From Pseudocoprococcus catus (GTDB lineage: Bacteria; Bacillota; Clostridia; Lachnospirales; Lachnospiraceae), in the NCBI RefSeq assembly GCF_902381825.1, contig NZ_LR698973.1, positions 3,249,640 to 3,313,639 on the forward strand: DNA of 64,000 nucleotides, in the 5' to 3' direction. Below are positions 7,314-16,700 of the stretch, in pieces. How positions within the stretch are numbered: position 1 is the stretch's first letter; each line of letters begins with the position of its first letter. The notes beneath the pieces are model-generated. The model searched no databases and had not been told where the DNA came from. It worked only from the letters and a program-made list of their open reading frames with translations. Made by a program: the position numbers and the translations under genes.

Positions 7314-8246
7314 ATGCCGATTAAAATACAGGATGATTTGCCGGCAAAGTCCGTGTTGGAGGATGAGCACATTTTCGTGATGACGGAGACGAGAGCTTTG
7401 TCTCAGGATATCCGTCCTTTGAAAATTGTGATTCTGAATCTGATGCCGACGAAGATTGAGACAGAGACGCAGATTCTGAGACGCCTTTCCAATACGCCGC
7501 TGCAGATTGAAATTACGCTTTTGCAGACAGCGACCCATGAGTCGAAGAATGTATCTGAAGAGCATATGATTGCTTTTTATCAGGAATTTGACCAGATTAA
7601 GGATGAGAATTATGATGGTATGATCATTACCGGTGCGCCGGTGGAGATGATGCCATATGAAGAAGTGGAATACTGGGATGAGTTATGCGAGATTATGGAG
7701 TGGAGTAAGACACATGTGCATTCTACCTTCCATATTTGCTGGGGTGCCCAGGCGGGGCTTTATTATCATTACGGTATTCCGAAGTATATTCTGGACAAGA
7801 AGATTTCCGGCGTATTTTCCCATAAAGTGCTGAATAAGAAGTCCAGACTGTTCAGAGGCTTTGATGATACATTTTATGCGCCGCATTCCCGTCATACGGA
7901 AGTGAGAGCCGAGGATATCGAGAAGGTGCCGGAACTGAGAATTATGGCGGCTTCCGAGGAGGCCGGTGTTTATGTTGTGGGCAGTGCGGATGATTCCCAG
8001 TTCTTTATCATGGGCCATTCAGAGTACGATGTGGATACATTGGCGAAAGAATATTTCAGGGATGCAGAGAAGGGAATGAATCCGGAAGTGCCGAAGCATT
8101 ATTTCCCGGATGATGACCCGACGAAGCAGCCGGAGATGAAGTGGAGTGCCCACGGACAGTGGATTTATTCTAACTGGATGAATTATTTTGTTTACCAGAC
8201 AACACCATATGAATTGAAGAATGGTGTTTTTGTACCTGTAGAATGA
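7314..8246 (+). CDS. metA: Homoserine O-acyltransferase, probably acetyl-CoA-specific
   Basis: 310 residues, normal length, AGGAGG ahead of the ATG. It activates homoserine for methionine synthesis. The catalytic set of the MetA family is present: Cys142 (FHICWGAQ), His235 and Glu237 (FIMGHSEYD). Residue 111 is Glu (TGAPVEMM), the residue reported for acetyl-CoA-using members such as that of Bacillus cereus, whereas the succinyl-CoA-using E. coli enzyme has Gly there. So although the family name is homoserine O-succinyltransferase, the product here is probably O-acetylhomoserine. Monocistronic; no other methionine genes are nearby. Confidence 0.95.
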   Translation: MPIKIQDDLPAKSVLEDEHIFVMTETRALSQDIRPLKIVILNLMPTKIETETQILRRLSNTPLQIEITLLQTATHESKNVSEEHMIAFYQEFDQIKDENYDGMIITGAPVEMMPYEEVEYWDELCEIMEWSKTHVHSTFHICWGAQAGLYYHYGIPKYILDKKISGVFSHKVLNKKSRLFRGFDDTFYAPHSRHTEVRAEDIEKVPELRIMAASEEAGVYVVGSADDSQFFIMGHSEYDVDTLAKEYFRDAEKGMNPEVPKHYFPDDDPTKQPEMKWSAHGQWIYSNWMNYFVYQTTPYELKNGVFVPVE

Positions 8247-8334
8247 TCAATACAGTAACCTTGTGAAATGAGTGACAGGTAAGTGTACAACGGCAGTTAT
8301 GATGCATGATGTACCATATAAAAAGGATGATTTT

Positions 8335-10662
8335 ATGACGGAAGATTATAAGGGATTATCTGGGAGTGAAGTCAGCCAGAGAGTTGAAGCGGGAAAGGTC
8401 AATACCACCACCAACAGTATATCCCGAACGAAGAAAGAGATTTTTCGGGCGCATTTATGTACCTTCTTTAACTTTCTGAATGTTTTTCTCGGTGCACTTG
8501 TTCTGATGACAGGACAGATTAAGAATCTGACTTTTATGTTTACGATTATTGCCAATTCAGTCATTGGTATTATTCAGGAGTTAAAGGTCAAGAGTCTTGT
8601 GGATAAGTTGTCTGTGATTACAGCCTCGAAGGCGACGGTTATCAGGGATGGCACGAAGAAGCAGATACCGCTGGATGAGCTTGTTGTGGATGATGTGATG
8701 GTGCTGGAAAGCGGTGATCAGATTGGTGCGGACTGCGTGGTTCTGGAAGCCCAGGGCATTGAAGTGAATGAATCCATGATTACAGGTGAATCTGTGGCTG
8801 TGAAGAAGCATGAAGGCGATGAGATGTTGTCGGGAAGCTTTCTTGTGGCCGGAAGCGGTGTGGCAAGGGTTATTCATGTGGGCAGTGAGAATTATGCTAC
8901 GATTCTGGCAGCCAAGGCCAAAGACAAAAAGCGTGCCACATCGGAAATGCAGGATTCCATCGGCAGGATTATTAAGATTGTCGGTTTCCTGATTGTACCG
9001 GTTGGTATATTGCTTTTCCTTTCTCAGAGAGCCATTGAGGGAACCACCACATCCGATGCCATTGTCAACACCGTTGCCGGTGTTATCGGTATGATTCCGG
9101 AAGGGCTGGTACTTCTGACCAGTGTTTCATTTATTTTGGGTGTTGGCCGTTTGGCAAGAAAGCAGGCATTGGTGCAGGAGATGGAAGCCATTGAAGCACT
9201 GGCCCGTGTGAATGTGCTTTGCCTGGATAAAACCGGTACCATCACCACCGGTGATTTGGAAGTGGTGGAAGTTGTGCCTTGTGGGACTATGTCGGATGAG
9301 AAGATCAGAGAGGCCATGAATGAGATCACATTTGCATTCAATGATGTCAATCCGACCCAGCAGGCTTTGATGAATTATTTTGAAAAGACGCAGAAATGGC
9401 AGACAACGGATCTGATTCCGTTTTCCTCTGCGAGAAAATATCGTGCCATTGCCTTTGGCGATCACGGAGCTTATGTGCTGGGTGCACCGGAATTCATCAT
9501 GAAGAATGATGAAGAATTGCTGAAGAAGAGCGAGACTTATGCACTGCAGGGCTATCGTGTGCTTTTGCTGGCAGAAACGGATCAGATTTCAAGTGCCGAT
9601 GGTACGGTGGGAACACCAAAACCGGCAGCGCTGATTGTTATTTCCGACTGTGTCAGAGAAGAAGCACCGTCCACATTTGCTTATTTTGAAGCACAGCATG
9701 TGGCGATTAAGGTTATTTCAGGTGATAATCCGGCGACAGTTTCGCAGATTGCCCAGAAGGCCGGTCTGAAGGATGGCGACAAATATATCGATGCTTCCAC
9801 CTTGCCGGAGAGCTTTGATGAGCTGAAAAATGTTGTCAAGAACTATACGGTTTTCGGCCGTGTAACACCGGAGCAGAAGCAGCGTCTGATCAAGGCTTAT
9901 CAGGCCAATAAATCGGTTGTCGGCATGGTGGGCGATGGTGTCAACGATGTTCTGGCTTTAAAGGATGCTGACTGTGGTATCGCCATGGCGGCGGGCAGTG
10001 ATGCAGCGAAGCAGGTGGCACATATCGTGCTGTTGGATTCAGATTTTGTTCATCTGAAGGAAATCGTCAGCGAAGGCCGTATGATTATCTCCAACATCGA
10101 GAGAGTGAGCTCTCTGTATCTGACAAAGACGATTTATTCATTGCTGCTGAATGTGATTTTTATCTTATTGGGACGTTCCTATCCGTTTGTGCCGATTCAT
10201 CTGACACTGATCAGTACGGTGGCCATCGGTATTCCAAGTTTTATTCTGGCATTAGAACAGACCGAGACTGTGACCCAGAGCGGCTTCCTGAAGCATGTGC
10301 TTCGAGTCGCACTGCCTGGAGCTTTGACCATGGTGCTGAATATGCTGCTGATTCAGGGAATTTCTATTGTACTTGGGTTTGACAGCGGCATGACTGCGAC
10401 GTATAATTTGATTGTGGCAGGCATGGTCAGCCTGATGGTACTGATGCGGGTATGTAACCCGATGAATAAGATCCGAAGTATTTTGTGCAACACGATGATT
10501 GTGATTTTTGTGGCTTGTGTCATTTTATTGCCAGATCTGTTCAGCATCAACAGTGTATTCAGCTGGAGAATGATCTTTATTGCACCGCTTGTTATTTTTA
10601 CTTATTACAGTATGAAATACCTGTCGTCAATAGTTCATTTTCTGTTAAGAAAACATATTTAG
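8335..10662 (+). CDS. Cation-translocating P-type ATPase (CtpE-like)
   Basis: 775 residues from the ATG at 8335 (AAAAGGA seven bases upstream). It has all P-type ATPase motifs: actuator TGES (151-153 GES), phosphorylation DKTGT with Asp298, hinge GDGVND (from 533), and the membrane motif IPEGLVLLTS before the P domain. The sequence 'VQEMEAIEALARVNVLCLDKTGT' region and the lack of N-terminal metal-binding CxxC domains place it with the P-type ATPases related to mycobacterial CtpE, which has been linked to calcium uptake. Ca2+ or Mg2+ is thus the likely ion, but this is inferred. A terminator follows (10672-10724). Confidence 0.9.
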   Translation: MTEDYKGLSGSEVSQRVEAGKVNTTTNSISRTKKEIFRAHLCTFFNFLNVFLGALVLMTGQIKNLTFMFTIIANSVIGIIQELKVKSLVDKLSVITASKATVIRDGTKKQIPLDELVVDDVMVLESGDQIGADCVVLEAQGIEVNESMITGESVAVKKHEGDEMLSGSFLVAGSGVARVIHVGSENYATILAAKAKDKKRATSEMQDSIGRIIKIVGFLIVPVGILLFLSQRAIEGTTTSDAIVNTVAGVIGMIPEGLVLLTSVSFILGVGRLARKQALVQEMEAIEALARVNVLCLDKTGTITTGDLEVVEVVPCGTMSDEKIREAMNEITFAFNDVNPTQQALMNYFEKTQKWQTTDLIPFSSARKYRAIAFGDHGAYVLGAPEFIMKNDEELLKKSETYALQGYRVLLLAETDQISSADGTVGTPKPAALIVISDCVREEAPSTFAYFEAQHVAIKVISGDNPATVSQIAQKAGLKDGDKYIDASTLPESFDELKNVVKNYTVFGRVTPEQKQRLIKAYQANKSVVGMVGDGVNDVLALKDADCGIAMAAGSDAAKQVAHIVLLDSDFVHLKEIVSEGRMIISNIERVSSLYLTKTIYSLLLNVIFILLGRSYPFVPIHLTLISTVAIGIPSFILALEQTETVTQSGFLKHVLRVALPGALTMVLNMLLIQGISIVLGFDSGMTATYNLIVAGMVSLMVLMRVCNPMNKIRSILCNTMIVIFVACVILLPDLFSINSVFSWRMIFIAPLVIFTYYSMKYLSSIVHFLLRKHI

Positions 10663-10671
10663 AATCAGGAG

Positions 10672-10724
10672 GCCGTCGCTGCCTGTCGAAGTATTTCGGC
10701 AGTGGCGGCGGTTTTCGTTTTTCT
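10672..10724 (+). terminator. Intrinsic terminator after the P-type ATPase gene
   Basis: CCGTCGCTGCC pairs with GGCAGTGGCGGCGG (mostly paired, one or two mismatches) across a 14-base loop, followed by TTTTCGTTTTT. Confidence 0.75.
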
Positions 10725-10786
10725 GTAATTCGAGCATTAAAGATATCGCTGAGTGATTGAGTCATCGGCATTAGGGAGGTATTTGT

Positions 10787-11926
10787 ATGGATATAAAAAC
10801 TTTTGCGAAGGAACATTTTGAGGAATATCAGGCACTCATCTGCAAACTGACGTCAATTCCGGCGCCGTCTCATCATGAGGAAAGGAGAGCGGCGTTTATC
10901 TGTGAGTATCTGCATCAGTTGGGATATGACCAGGCATTTATTGATGATGCGAAGAATGTGATCTGTGAGGTAAAAGGCAGTGATTTAGAGGCACCGGTGC
11001 ATATTTTTATGGCGCATACGGATACGGTTTTCCCTGATGAGACAGAGCTTCCGGTTGTTGTAGAAGACGGCTGTATTAAGGCACCGGGAGTTGGGGATGA
11101 TACCACCAATGTGTGTGCGATTCTGATGACTTTGAAATATTTATCTGAGAAAAAGATTGTGCCAAAACAAACCATGGTTTTTGCCTTGAATTCCTGTGAG
11201 GAGGGACTTGGCAATTTGAAGGGATGCAGAGCTCTTGTGAAACAGTATACAGGAAGAATCGGGCAGTTGGTTTCTTACGATTGCGGATACAATGCGGGAA
11301 CCGTCTGGGCTGTCGGTTCGAGACGTTATGAGATTCGTATTCGGACTACCGGTGGACATTCCTATGCAGATTTTGGAGCGATCAATGCGATTGCGGTGGC
11401 TGCGGATATGATTCATGATTTTTATGAGATAGACACCAATACGATGCCGGGAAAAACGACGTACAATGTAGGATTGATCGAAGGCGGTACATCAGTGAAT
11501 ACCATTGCTCAGGATGTGAAGATTCTCTATGAATATCGTTCAGACAGAATGATGGGACTGGAGCTGATGGAAAGAGAAATGTCAGCGATTATTGATAAAT
11601 ATACAGATCGTGAAGATGCCAGAGTGGATATTGAGATGATCGGGGACAGACCTTCTATGGGTCAGGTAGACAAAAAGAAAATGGCGGAGCTGCAGAAGCG
11701 GGCAGAAGGAATTATTTTCAGAAATACCGGTGTGATGCCGATGTTCGGAAGTGGATCTACAGACTGCAATATTCCGTTGTCCATGGGCATACCGGCCATC
11801 TGCTTCGGCGTCTATCTGGGTGGCGGACAGCATACAAGAGAAGAATATGTCCGAATCGATTCACTGGAAACAGGCCTGTGTGCGGCCATGGAAATGATTT
11901 GCGAGGATATGACGAACCCGCTGTAG
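10787..11926 (+). CDS. M20-family metallopeptidase
   Basis: 379 residues, GGGAGG ahead of the ATG. Di-zinc peptidase with the M20 order of ligands: HTD (His77, Asp79), GVGDD (Asp104), the general-base pair EE (138-139 in NSCEEGLG), Asp165 (SYDCGYN), and a C-terminal His in GGGQHTREE. The dimerisation or lid domain lies between about residues 185 and 295 (TTGGHSYADFGAINAIAVAA). Such enzymes are cytoplasmic tri- or dipeptidases or amino-acyl hydrolases; the PepT-like length fits a tripeptidase, but the exact substrate cannot be read. Single gene, convergent with the ABC transporter. Confidence 0.88.
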   Translation: MDIKTFAKEHFEEYQALICKLTSIPAPSHHEERRAAFICEYLHQLGYDQAFIDDAKNVICEVKGSDLEAPVHIFMAHTDTVFPDETELPVVVEDGCIKAPGVGDDTTNVCAILMTLKYLSEKKIVPKQTMVFALNSCEEGLGNLKGCRALVKQYTGRIGQLVSYDCGYNAGTVWAVGSRRYEIRIRTTGGHSYADFGAINAIAVAADMIHDFYEIDTNTMPGKTTYNVGLIEGGTSVNTIAQDVKILYEYRSDRMMGLELMEREMSAIIDKYTDREDARVDIEMIGDRPSMGQVDKKKMAELQKRAEGIIFRNTGVMPMFGSGSTDCNIPLSMGIPAICFGVYLGGGQHTREEYVRIDSLETGLCAAMEMICEDMTNPL

Positions 11927-11955
11927 GAAAGGGCTGGTTTCTTATTGACGGTTGA

Positions 11956-12023
11956 ATATATCGTGTTCTTCTATGAAACGTCGCACACCCGTGCGAAATG
12001 TTTCAGGGAAGAATACCATATAT
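11956..12023. repeat. Conserved-apex hairpin, copy A
   Basis: A 68-bp imperfect inverted repeat between the convergent M20 and ABC genes. Outer arms ATATATCGTGTTCTTC and its counterpart GAAGAATACCATATAT pair with two mismatches; then TGAAAC/GTTTCA and the apex CGCACACCCGTGCG (11982-11995). Read on the reverse strand the apex is TTTCGCACGGGTGTGCG, the same as in copies B (18335-18503) and C (52941-53065) apart from paired changes. It probably ends both transcripts. What else the conserved apex does is not known. Confidence 0.7.
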
Positions 12024-12049
12024 GAGTGAATAGGTTTACTGAATCAATA

Positions 12050-13774
12050 TTAGGTCATGTTGTAATAGGCTGCATAAATGCCATTTTTATCAAGCAGTGT
12101 CTCATGTGTTCCGCGTTCGGCAATGCCGTTTTCAGTGAGGACAATGATTTCATCTGCATTTTTAATAGTGGACAGACGGTGAGCGATGGTGATCGTTGTA
12201 CGGTTTCTGGAGAGTTCTTCCAGACTGTGCTGGATCCATCGCTCACTTTCGTTGTCCAGGGCACTGGTTGCTTCATCGAGAATAAGAATCGGGGGATTCT
12301 TCAAGAAGACCCGGGCAATGGAAATACGTTGCTTCTGGCCACCGGAAAGTCTGGCACCACGTTCACCGACAAAGGTATCATATTGATCGGGCAATTCCAT
12401 AATGAAGTCGTGGATATTGGCACGTTTGGCAGCTGCAATAATTTCATCTTCTGAGGCATCTGGTTTGCCGTAAGCAATGTTATCGCGGATGGATCCGGAG
12501 AACAGATAGACATCCTGCTGTACAACGCCAATCCGGCTTCGCAGACTTTTTAGAGTGAGGGTGCGGACATCGTGACCATCAATTGTGATCCGGCCATCGG
12601 TTACATCGTAGAAGCGGGGCAGCAGGGAGCATATGGTTGTCTTACCGCCGCCGGAAGGACCGACCAGTGCGACGGATCTGCCGGCAGGAATATCAATGGA
12701 TACATGGGAGAGAACGGTTGTCTCATCGTCGCTGTAATGGAAGGAGACATCTTCATAGCAGACATGACCTTTCACATTGGCAAGATCCACGGCATCCGGT
12801 GCATCCTGAATATCCGGCACGGTTTCCATAACATCAAGAAAACGGCGGAAACCGGAAAGACCCTTCTGCATCATTTCCATCAGTTCTACCAGAATCTGTA
12901 TCGGACTGATGAAGATGCCGATATACAGGGCATACATAGCCAGGTCGGCAGCAGACATTTCGCCATTGGCGATTAAGAAACCGCCATAAACCAGTGTGAC
13001 AAGATACATCATGCCCTGGAAGAATAGATTGGAGCTCATGAATTCACCCATACATCTGTAGTTGTCTTTTTTGGAAACAAGGAATGCCTGATTGCTCCGT
13101 CGGAACTTTTCTTTCTCGATGTCTTCATTTGTAAAGGATTGAACCACACGGATGCCGGCTAAAGTATCCTGCAGGCTGGCATTGACATCCCCGATTTTTC
13201 TTCTGTTTTCCATGAATGTCCGCTGCATCTTCTGATTCTGACGGAAAGAGAAGAAAAACATGACAATGACAAGGAAAATCAGAGGCAGAGCAAGCTTCCT
13301 GTTGATGACAAAAAGGAAGATGAAGGCACCGACAATTTTGATCAGAGAAATGAAAAGATTCTCCGGGCCATGGTGGGCAAACTCAGAAATATCGAACAGG
13401 TCACTGACCAGTTTGCTCATCATCTGGCCGGAATTATTCTGGCTATAATAAGAAAAAGACAATTCTTCATAATGCTCAAAGAGCTGCTGACGCATATCCC
13501 GTTCCATGTTGGCACCCATCATATGACCCTGATAGCTGACATAATATTTGCACAGGCTCTGGATCACGTACATCAGGAATAATCCGATGCCGATCCATGG
13601 GAGGGCATGCAGGATCATGCTTTTATCCTGAGTGAAAAGTGTTTTGGTGGCTGTCCGTAGAATCTGCGGGTAGGAAAGGTCTACAAGGCTGATGATGGCT
13701 GCACAGAGCAGGTCAATAAAAAAGACCACTTTATAGGGGCCGTAGTAATGAATGAATTTTTTGAGTGTATGCAT
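12050..13774 (-). CDS. ABC exporter (fused membrane and ATPase domains)
   Basis: 574 residues, a typical half-transporter of the MsbA/LmrA type that works as a dimer in the membrane. Six membrane segments fill residues 15-310. The nucleotide-binding domain has Walker A GPSGGGKTT (372-380), signature LSGGQKQR and Walker B ILILDEATSAL, with a switch histidine in IAHRL. GGAA precedes the ATG at 13774. Likely a lipid, drug or peptide exporter; the substrate cannot be told. It has its own promoter and no partner subunit gene, so a homodimer is expected. Confidence 0.92.
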   Translation of the reverse strand: MHTLKKFIHYYGPYKVVFFIDLLCAAIISLVDLSYPQILRTATKTLFTQDKSMILHALPWIGIGLFLMYVIQSLCKYYVSYQGHMMGANMERDMRQQLFEHYEELSFSYYSQNNSGQMMSKLVSDLFDISEFAHHGPENLFISLIKIVGAFIFLFVINRKLALPLIFLVIVMFFFSFRQNQKMQRTFMENRRKIGDVNASLQDTLAGIRVVQSFTNEDIEKEKFRRSNQAFLVSKKDNYRCMGEFMSSNLFFQGMMYLVTLVYGGFLIANGEMSAADLAMYALYIGIFISPIQILVELMEMMQKGLSGFRRFLDVMETVPDIQDAPDAVDLANVKGHVCYEDVSFHYSDDETTVLSHVSIDIPAGRSVALVGPSGGGKTTICSLLPRFYDVTDGRITIDGHDVRTLTLKSLRSRIGVVQQDVYLFSGSIRDNIAYGKPDASEDEIIAAAKRANIHDFIMELPDQYDTFVGERGARLSGGQKQRISIARVFLKNPPILILDEATSALDNESERWIQHSLEELSRNRTTITIAHRLSTIKNADEIIVLTENGIAERGTHETLLDKNGIYAAYYNMT

Positions 13775-13828
13775 AAAAAGTTCCTTTCATCATAGAATTT
13801 CTATTTGGTCAGTCATGACGTTGATTTT

Positions 13829-13857
13829 ATTATAAAGGAATACGGGCACTATGCCAA
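13829..13857 (-). promoter_or_regulatory. Promoter of the ABC exporter gene
   Basis: Reverse strand: TTGGCA (13852-13857), 17 bases, TATAAT (13829-13834), about 55 bases before the start codon. Confidence 0.6.
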
Positions 13858-13998
13858 GCTGTTCATTCAAGTCATTTACCGACCCCGTTTTTATGGTATA
13901 GTGATAGAAAATCCGGATTTGTGAAGTTGGAGGAAAAGGTATGACAGAATGGGAAAAATCCTGTTTTTGACGAATAGAGAAATGAACATTCAGACGTA

Positions 13999-14553
13999 TT
14001 AAAACGTTAATCGCATCTGGTGCCATACCACATTTCCGTGGACAGATTCTGAAATGCCTTCGTCTACGAAACCAAAGGAGGCATAATAATGGATCAGCTT
14101 GTCTTTGCAGGTTAATACCAGACCTTTTCGGTGCTGGGCTTTTGCGTCGAAAATGGCTCTTCGGATTAATTCTCCTGCATAGCCATGCTGACGATAAGAG
14201 GGGATGGTATTGACACCGAAAATCATTTGCCATGCCCCTTTTTCATTGTGCATAGAGGCGTTTTCATACATTTCATCGGTCAAATCCGGATGGTCGGTAA
14301 CAAAGCCATCTACAAAGGCAATGAGTTTGTCTGCATCAAACATCAGCCAGAAATGATCGCCGTAAAATTTAATCCGTTCTGCAAATTCTTCTTTGGTTGC
14401 GGCTTCTGCTGCAGGAAAACATTCTGCTTCGACAGCAGCGACCGCTTCAAGATCATTGATGGTGGCTGTTCTTATCTCCCTATGATGCCATAGATTAATT
14501 GATTCGATATCTGCTTTTTTAAATTCATCTTTTAAATTTTTTTCATTGTCCAT
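13999..14553 (-). CDS. GNAT-family N-acetyltransferase
   Basis: 184 residues from the ATG at 14553, five bases after AGGTGGGG. After a variable N-terminal 30 residues it has REIRTATINDLEAVAAVEAE, the first strand-helix of a GNAT domain, and the acetyl-CoA loop YRQHGYAGEL, then the final strand motif HYYASFGFVDEG. This layout resembles arylalkylamine-type GNATs that acetylate small amines, but the acceptor is not predictable. Cytoplasmic and monocistronic, with a consensus promoter upstream. Confidence 0.88.
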   Translation of the reverse strand: MDNEKNLKDEFKKADIESINLWHHREIRTATINDLEAVAAVEAECFPAAEAATKEEFAERIKFYGDHFWLMFDADKLIAFVDGFVTDHPDLTDEMYENASMHNEKGAWQMIFGVNTIPSYRQHGYAGELIRRAIFDAKAQHRKGLVLTCKDKLIHYYASFGFVDEGISESVHGNVVWHQMRLTF

Positions 14554-14584
14554 GTGAACCCCACCTGCATTTAAATTTTGGGGG

Positions 14585-14613
14585 ATTATATCATAAATTA
14601 AAATATTTGTCAA
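14585..14613 (-). promoter_or_regulatory. Promoter of the GNAT gene
   Basis: Reverse strand: perfect TTGACA (14608-14613), 17 bases, perfect TATAAT (14585-14590). Confidence 0.75.
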
Positions 14614-14728
14614 TCAAAACATATGAAGGATATTCGGGCCAGCGTGGATGTATTGATACATGAAAATATACAGCTGCTTCTTTTTGTGATATAGTGTTGA
14701 TAGAAACAACTGCACTTGGAGGTATATG

Positions 14729-15490
14729 ATGATTTTTTGTTTTTCAGGAACCGGCAACAGCCGATATATTGCACAGCGGATTGCAGAGGCGTTGCAGGAG
14801 ACAGTGATAGATTTAAATGCCAGAATTAAAGCTAACGATACGACAACAGTGGATACCGGCAGTGATATTATTATGGTAACACCGACTTATGCCTGGCGTA
14901 TTCCGAGAATTGTTTCAGAATGGATGGCAAAAGCAAAGTGGACAGGTGCGAAGCGTATCTGGTTTGTGATGGACTGCGGCAGTGAAATCGGCAATGCAGC
15001 AAAGTATAATCGCAGCCTGGCAGAACAAAAAGACCTTCGCTATATGGGAACAGCACAGATTATTATGCCGGAGAATTATATTGCCATGTTCAATGCACCT
15101 CAGGTGGATGAGGCACAGCAGATTACGGCAAAAGCGGAACCAGATATTCAGGCAGCAATCAAATGTATTCAGAAGAAGCAGGAATTTCCTGTACCGAGGA
15201 ATAATTTGTATGACCGTTTGATGAGTGGACCGGTGAACCCAATTTTTTATAAAATGATTGTAAAAGCGGATGACTTTAAAGCAAGTGAAGCCTGTACTGG
15301 ATGCGGATTGTGTGTTAGAAAATGTCCGATGAACAATATTCAACTTCGGGAGAAAAAGCCGGTGTGGGGCAAAAACTGTACCCATTGTATGGCCTGTATC
15401 TGCTATTGTCCGACGGAAGCCATTGAGTATGGCAAAAAGAGCGTTGGCAAACCGAAGTATCAATTTGAAAAGCTGACAGGGGTGAAGTGA
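14729..15490 (+). CDS. EFR1-type flavodoxin-ferredoxin fusion protein
   Basis: 253 residues from the second of two adjacent ATGs (14729), which has the better distance from GGAGGT; 14726 is the alternative. The N-terminal 150 residues are flavodoxin-like with the FMN loop FSGTGNSRY, and the C-terminal part has two 4Fe-4S sets, CTGCGLCVRKCP and CTHCMACICYCP. This is the EFR1 arrangement, an electron carrier common in anaerobes whose partners are mostly unknown. It overlaps by one base (TGATG) with an alpha/beta hydrolase gene, so the two are co-translated. Confidence 0.9.
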   Translation: MIFCFSGTGNSRYIAQRIAEALQETVIDLNARIKANDTTTVDTGSDIIMVTPTYAWRIPRIVSEWMAKAKWTGAKRIWFVMDCGSEIGNAAKYNRSLAEQKDLRYMGTAQIIMPENYIAMFNAPQVDEAQQITAKAEPDIQAAIKCIQKKQEFPVPRNNLYDRLMSGPVNPIFYKMIVKADDFKASEACTGCGLCVRKCPMNNIQLREKKPVWGKNCTHCMACICYCPTEAIEYGKKSVGKPKYQFEKLTGVK

Positions 15491-16185
15491 TGGAGATAAA
15501 ACTGCATTATCAGGAAAAAGGGGAAGGCGAACCGATGATTCTTCTGCATGGAAACGGGGAGGAGGGTTCTTATTTTGCACATCAAATGGACTATTTCAGC
15601 AGGAATTATCGTGTGATTGTGGTGGATACAAGAGGGCATGGAAAGTCACCCAGGGGAACGGCGTCATTTACCATTGCTCAGTTTGCAAAGGATTTGCATG
15701 ATTTTATGGATGAGCTTGACATTTCAAAGGCAGTGATTCTTGGCTTTTCAGATGGGGCCAATATTGCCATGAAGTTCGTTCTTAAATATCCTGAAAGGGT
15801 AAAGGCTCTGATATTAAACGGAGGCAATCTGAACCCGAAAGGTGTAAAGCCTATCACGCAGATCCCGATTGAGATCGGTTACGGGATAGCCTCGAAATTC
15901 GCTTCAAAATCAGCTGGGGCGAGGAAAAATGCGGAAATGCTGGGACTGATGGTGAATGATCCGAATATTGAGGCAGAAGAATTGTCCAAGATCACGGTTC
16001 CGACTCTTGTTATTTCCGGAACGAAGGATATGATTAAGGAATCTCACACAAAGGAGATTGCCAAAGCACTGCCAAATGCAAAGCTGGCTATTATAGAGGG
16101 CAGTCATTTTATAGCCAGTGAGAATCCGAAGGTATTTAACCGGGTGGTGGAGCAGTGGCTATCGCAGGTGCAGCATGAAAGATGA
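15490..16185 (+). CDS. Alpha/beta-fold hydrolase
   Basis: 231 residues; the ATG at 15490 shares its A with the stop of the preceding gene, and GGGGTG lies upstream. Fold marks are the oxyanion segment LLHGNGEEGSYF, nucleophile elbow GFSDGA (Ser87), acid in SGTKDMI and the final histidine in EGSHFIA. All of the catalytic triad is therefore present. Substrate unknown; enzymes of this size cleave esters or similar bonds in small molecules. Operon with the EFR1 gene. Confidence 0.88.
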   Translation: MEIKLHYQEKGEGEPMILLHGNGEEGSYFAHQMDYFSRNYRVIVVDTRGHGKSPRGTASFTIAQFAKDLHDFMDELDISKAVILGFSDGANIAMKFVLKYPERVKALILNGGNLNPKGVKPITQIPIEIGYGIASKFASKSAGARKNAEMLGLMVNDPNIEAEELSKITVPTLVISGTKDMIKESHTKEIAKALPNAKLAIIEGSHFIASENPKVFNRVVEQWLSQVQHER

Positions 16186-16296
16186 AAAGGAAGCAAAAAA
16201 AGTTGGCCTTGGAAAAAATATCGCAATGACAAAGAAAAGATATTGTCAAAAGGTGGAATTGCTTATATTACAAAATGAATTTAAGGTGGGGTAATA

Positions 16297-16512
16297 ATGT
16301 TTATACAACCGGACCATACATACAGAGATATTCAGGAAAAATCCTTCCAGCAGTGGCTGGATGAAATGGAGCAGCATGAGGATTTGGCTGTCAGCGGCGG
16401 CGTTAAACTGGCCAGAGAATATGTACAGCATCTGAAAGATGAAATAAAACGTCAGGAAGAATCCAACCAGCTGAAAATAGACTATATGAAAAAACTGAAA
16501 AACGGCAGATAA
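16297..16512 (+). CDS. Small helical protein
   Basis: 71 residues, with AAGGTGGGG before the ATG and a strong terminator directly after. Highly charged and predicted all-helical (WLDEMEQHEDLAVSG; LAREYVQHLKDEIKRQEES), no signal peptide or membrane segment. The good ribosome binding site and private terminator argue that it is a real gene. I do not recognise a family. Confidence 0.7.
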   Translation: MFIQPDHTYRDIQEKSFQQWLDEMEQHEDLAVSGGVKLAREYVQHLKDEIKRQEESNQLKIDYMKKLKNGR

Positions 16513-16522
16513 CGATAGGAGC

Positions 16523-16572
16523 AACAGACTAAACATCAGGAAACAGAAGAGAGATGTTTAGTCTGTTTTTTT
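16523..16572 (+). terminator. Intrinsic terminator after the small protein gene
   Basis: AACAGACTAAACATC (16523-16537) pairs with GATGTTTAGTCTGTT (16553-16567), 15 perfect bp, then a T-run. Confidence 0.9.
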
Positions 16573-16597
16573 GTGTAGCAAGAGTTAGAGTTGTAAG

Positions 16598-16647
16598 TTG
16601 ACAACTATATCGCACTGTGATATAGTATATATAACGAAGTGCGATAT
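16598..16647 (+). promoter_or_regulatory. Promoter and operator of the second PadR operon
   Basis: TTGACA (16598-16603), 17 bases, TATAGT (16621-16626). Two inverted repeats overlap it: ATATCGCACT (16607-16616) with AGTGCGATAT (16638-16647), perfect over 10 bp, and a nested ACTATATC/GATATAGT around the -10. This is the expected layout of a PadR self-repression site and differs in sequence from the first pair's operator. Confidence 0.7.
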
Positions 16648-16700
16648 ATTGAACGTTGATATAGAGTACAGCAATATCGATGAACGAAAGAGGAAAGACA

